Origin: Ignatzschineria sp.
Lineage (GTDB): Bacteria > Pseudomonadota > Gammaproteobacteria > Cardiobacteriales > Wohlfahrtiimonadaceae
Length of the DNA stretch: 7,009 bases
Direction: 5' to 3'
NCBI GenBank assembly: GCA_030150405.1
Contig: JASLFU010000028.1
Coordinates: 1 to 7,009 of the forward strand
Under the pieces are notes generated by a model. The model saw only the letters and a list, made by a program, of their open reading frames with translations, searched no databases and had not been told where the DNA came from. Positions 4,532 through 7,009 of the stretch are shown in pieces. Position 1 is the stretch's first letter, and each line of letters opens with the position of its first letter. Position numbers and translations under genes: made by a program.

Positions 4532-7009
4532 TTAGCTCACTACATTAAACTCTAAATCATCGTTAATTTCGACAGTGTCGCCACCTTTGAAATCACCATT
4601 TAAGAAGGCTTTGGCAAGCTCATTCTCTAAGTGAGTTTGAATGGCCCGTTTGAGTGGGCGTGCACCAAAGACAGGGTCATAACCAATTTCGCCAAGTTTA
4701 TCTAAGCCACCATCGGTGATTTTAAGGGTGATATCGTGCTCTTTCATGCGATTAATCACACGATCCACCTGTAGCGCTGCAATGGAGCGGATATGCTCTT
4801 TACCGAGTGGGTGGAAGACCACAATATCATCAATACGGTTGATAAACTCTGGGCGGAAATGTTGGCCTACAACCTCCATCACCGATTCACGCATCGCAAG
4901 ATATTGATCTTTCGGATCAAGGTCAGAAAGACGGCTCGCTTGCTCCTGAATGAGGCTTGAACCTAAATTCGACGTCATAATAATAACAGTATTTTTAAAG
5001 TCTACCGTTCGACCTTGGCCATCAGTTAAGCGACCATCATCGAGCACCTGAAGCAGAATATTAAAGACATCAGGGTGGGCTTTTTCTACCTCATCGAGCA
5101 GGATAACTGAGTAGGGTCGGCGACGAATCGCTTCGGTTAAATATCCCCCTTCCTCATACCCCACATAACCTGGAGGTGCACCAATTAGACGGGCAACAGA
5201 GTGCTTCTCCATAAACTCCGACATATCGATTCTGAGCATTGCATTCTCATCATCAAAGAGGAAGGTTGCAAGCGTCTTTGTGAGCTCTGTTTTCCCCACT
5301 CCCGTTGGCCCTAAAAAGAGGAAGGAGCCAATTGGACGGTTAGGATCTGAAAGCCCCGCACGTGAACGGCGAACAGCATCAGATACCGCAGTAATCGCCT
5401 CTTTCTGGCCGATCACATTTTCGCCTAAAACCTCTTCCATGCGTAAGAGTTTCTCCCGCTCACCCTCCATCATGCGGCTTACAGGAATTCCCGTCCATTT
5501 CGAGACCACATCAGCAATCTCATGATTGGTGACCTTTGTACGAACCAATTTTGTCTCGCGATTTTCGGCATTCTCATTCTCTTGCGACTCTTTTAGTTGC
5601 TTTTCAAGCTCTGGAATCTTTCCATATTGAAGCTCACTCATCTTCGCTAAATCGCCTGCACGTTTTGCTGCTTCTAGCTCAATACGTGCCTGATCGAGAT
5701 CCTCTTTAAGCGAGGTTGCCCCCTGCATGAGGCTCTTCTCTACCTTCCAGATCTCCTCTAAATCGGCATACTCTTTCTCAAGCTCTGAGAGCTCCTTTTC
5801 AAGATTCTCTAAACGCTTTTTAGAGGCATCATCGGTCTCTTTTTTAATCGCTTCCCGCTCAATTTTAAGTTGGATTATTTTGCGATCTAAACGATCCATC
5901 GCCTCTGGCTTAGAGTCGATCTCCATTCTGATCTGGCTTCCCGCCTCATCAATAAGGTCGATCGCTTTATCCGGTAACTGTCGATCAGAGATATAGCGAT
6001 TCGATAGGGTCGCCGCAGCAACAATAGCGGGGTCTGTAATCTCAACACCGTGGTGAATCTCATAGCGCTCTTTAAGTCCACGGAGAATTGCAATGGTATC
6101 CTCAACAGTGGGCTCATCGACTAAAACCTGCTGGAAACGACGCTCAAGTGCGGCATCTTTTTCGATATATTCACGATACTCATTTAAGGTTGTCGCCCCG
6201 ATACAGTGGAGTTCACCGCGCGAAAGTGCTGGTTTTAAAAGGTTACCCGCATCCATTGCGCCATCCGTTTTCCCGGCACCCACAACCATATGGATCTCAT
6301 CAATAAAGAGAATAATCTGCCCATCGGCCTTCTCAAGTTCATTGAGAACCGCTTTTAGACGCTCTTCAAACTCTCCGCGGAATTTTGCACCCGCAATAAG
6401 CGCCCCTAAGTCGAGTGATAAAACACGCTTTCCTTTTAAGCCCTCGGGCACTTCACCATTGACGATCCTTTGCGCTAACCCCTCCACAATCGCCGTTTTA
6501 CCGACGCCGGGCTCACCAATGAGGACAGGATTATTCTTAGTTCGGCGGGATAGGACCTGAATCGAACGGCGAATCTCTTCATCACGCCCAATTACAGGAT
6601 CGAGCTTACCGAGCTCAGCCCGCTCTGTTAAATCGACGGTATATTTGCTTAATGCTTCCCGATGACTCTCGGCATTTGGATCTTGCACGCTTTCACCTCC
6701 TCGAATGGCATCAATGGCCTGATTTAAGGCATTTTTCGTTACGCCGCACTCTTGCAATACCTTCGCAAGCTCGCGATTCTCATCTAAAATTCCCAACACA
6801 AAGACTTCTGAAGAGAGATAACCATCTCCACGGCGATTCATCTCTTTCTCTGCAGCAATTAAAACACGCTGTAGATTTTGGCTAATATGAAGATCATTGC
6901 TACCGGAGACTTGCGGCATTTTCGCAATGAGTTCATCTATTTTTTGGTTAAGAAGTGGAATATTTGCCCGGCACTGGCGAAAAAGGGGCAAAATTGAGCC
7001 CTCTTGCTG
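4532..7009 (-). CDS. clpB: ATP-dependent disaggregase ClpB (Hsp104/AAA+), 5' end outside window
   Basis: The frame is open from the window edge to a TAA at 4532-4534 and gives 825 residues. By comparison with E. coli ClpB (857) about 39 N-terminal residues are missing. The leading residues QQEGSI precede an in-frame TTG at 6991, which is therefore not a start. Domain order (numbering from the edge): the rest of the Clp N domain to about 100; NBD1 with Walker A GEPGVGKT at 165-172, pore loop KFRG at 209-212, Walker B ILFIDEIH at 233-240 and arginine-finger region ALERRF at 287-292; the coiled-coil M domain at about 360-485, containing LEKELSELEKEYADLEE; then NBD2 with Walker A GPTGVGKT at 567-574, pore loop GYVG at 614-617, Walker B ILLDEVEKAHPD at about 636-647 and sensor-2 GARPLKR at 782-788. 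With DnaK/DnaJ/GrpE it threads aggregated proteins through its hexameric pore. All catalytic motifs are intact. NBD1 has Phe where E. coli has the pore Tyr. The promoter (sigma-32 in relatives) is outside the window. Confidence 0.97.
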   Translation of the reverse strand, partial: QQEGSILPLFRQCRANIPLLNQKIDELIAKMPQVSGSNDLHISQNLQRVLIAAEKEMNRRGDGYLSSEVFVLGILDENRELAKVLQECGVTKNALNQAIDAIRGGESVQDPNAESHREALSKYTVDLTERAELGKLDPVIGRDEEIRRSIQVLSRRTKNNPVLIGEPGVGKTAIVEGLAQRIVNGEVPEGLKGKRVLSLDLGALIAGAKFRGEFEERLKAVLNELEKADGQIILFIDEIHMVVGAGKTDGAMDAGNLLKPALSRGELHCIGATTLNEYREYIEKDAALERRFQQVLVDEPTVEDTIAILRGLKERYEIHHGVEITDPAIVAAATLSNRYISDRQLPDKAIDLIDEAGSQIRMEIDSKPEAMDRLDRKIIQLKIEREAIKKETDDASKKRLENLEKELSELEKEYADLEEIWKVEKSLMQGATSLKEDLDQARIELEAAKRAGDLAKMSELQYGKIPELEKQLKESQENENAENRETKLVRTKVTNHEIADVVSKWTGIPVSRMMEGEREKLLRMEEVLGENVIGQKEAITAVSDAVRRSRAGLSDPNRPIGSFLFLGPTGVGKTELTKTLATFLFDDENAMLRIDMSEFMEKHSVARLIGAPPGYVGYEEGGYLTEAIRRRPYSVILLDEVEKAHPDVFNILLQVLDDGRLTDGQGRTVDFKNTVIIMTSNLGSSLIQEQASRLSDLDPKDQYLAMRESVMEVVGQHFRPEFINRIDDIVVFHPLGKEHIRSIAALQVDRVINRMKEHDITLKITDGGLDKLGEIGYDPVFGARPLKRAIQTHLENELAKAFLNGDFKGGDTVEINDDLEFNVVS
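6686..6701 (-). promoter_or_regulatory. Internal ribosome-binding site and GTG start for the short ClpB isoform
   Basis: Inside clpB, after the N domain, the minus strand carries AGGAGGT (6695-6701), six bases, then an in-frame GTG (6686-6688) encoding Val108 of the visible protein, in the context RGGESVQD. Initiation here would give 718 residues (4532-6688) lacking the N domain. E. coli makes the same kind of short ClpB (about 80 kDa) from an internal GTG at the matching RGGESV position. Function here is inferred from that conservation. Confidence 0.75.

Noticed and set aside
6093..6560. A 155-codon plus-strand open frame opposite clpB, with several other long antisense frames in the same region
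   Set aside because: It is fully contained within intact, strongly conserved clpB. The translation is serine- and proline-rich with no recognisable domain, and codon structure on the other strand explains its openness.
6989..6991. TTG as the start of clpB
   Set aside because: The frame stays open to the window edge, and the six preceding residues (QQEGSI) align with the E. coli ClpB N domain. The gene is cut by the window and does not start here.
1..7009. CRISPR arrays, insertion sequences, attachment sites, tRNA or rRNA genes, toxin-antitoxin or phage-defence cassettes
   Set aside because: No regularly spaced repeats, transposase or integrase motifs, cloverleaf-like sequences or defence-type domains were seen on either strand. 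Except for the two short unknown ORFs, the genes are common chromosomal families.

Overview
The window is an AT-rich stretch of bacterial chromosome (GC roughly 40% by eye) with compact genes, short intergenic gaps and intrinsic terminators. ClpB and the YhiN/BaiN tail both read close to the E. coli proteins as I remember them, and the Shine-Dalgarno sequences and promoters look proteobacterial. A low-GC gammaproteobacterium is the best reading. Cardiobacteriales such as Ignatzschineria or Wohlfahrtiimonas would fit, but that is a guess and not a sequence match.

Layout: (1) 1-189, plus strand, the last 62 codons of a YhiN/BaiN-type flavoprotein. (2) 304-1185, plus strand, a CvfB-type S1/winged-helix RNA-binding protein behind a good sigma-70-like promoter. 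It is separated from the next gene by a hairpin that can terminate in both directions. (3) 1271-2662, minus strand, an AGCS-family sodium:amino-acid (alanine/glycine) symporter. Its roughly 200-base upstream region holds an 11-bp tandem repeat and a 10-bp palindrome. (4) 2922-3362 and 3516-3953, minus strand, two tandem OsmC-like proteins, each with its own TATAAT-type promoter. (5) 4072-4293, plus strand, a 73-residue ORF with a twin-arginine (Tat) signal and almost no mature domain. (6) 4294-4531, a gene-poor gap with small hairpins, a doubtful 47-codon minus-strand ORF and the clpB terminator. (7) 4532-7009, minus strand, clpB lacking only about the first 39 codons, which lie beyond the window edge.

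The genes are mostly separate transcription units and do not form one pathway. ClpB (protein disaggregation) and the two OsmC proteins (likely thiol peroxidases) are both stress-defence functions. CvfB and the symporter are housekeeping or regulatory.

I see no new multi-gene system, CRISPR array, mobile element, tRNA or rRNA. The points most worth checking are the strong Shine-Dalgarno plus GTG inside clpB (a conserved short-isoform start), the orphan Tat-signal mini-protein, the paired OsmC paralogues with unequal cysteine content, and the repeat architecture upstream of the symporter.
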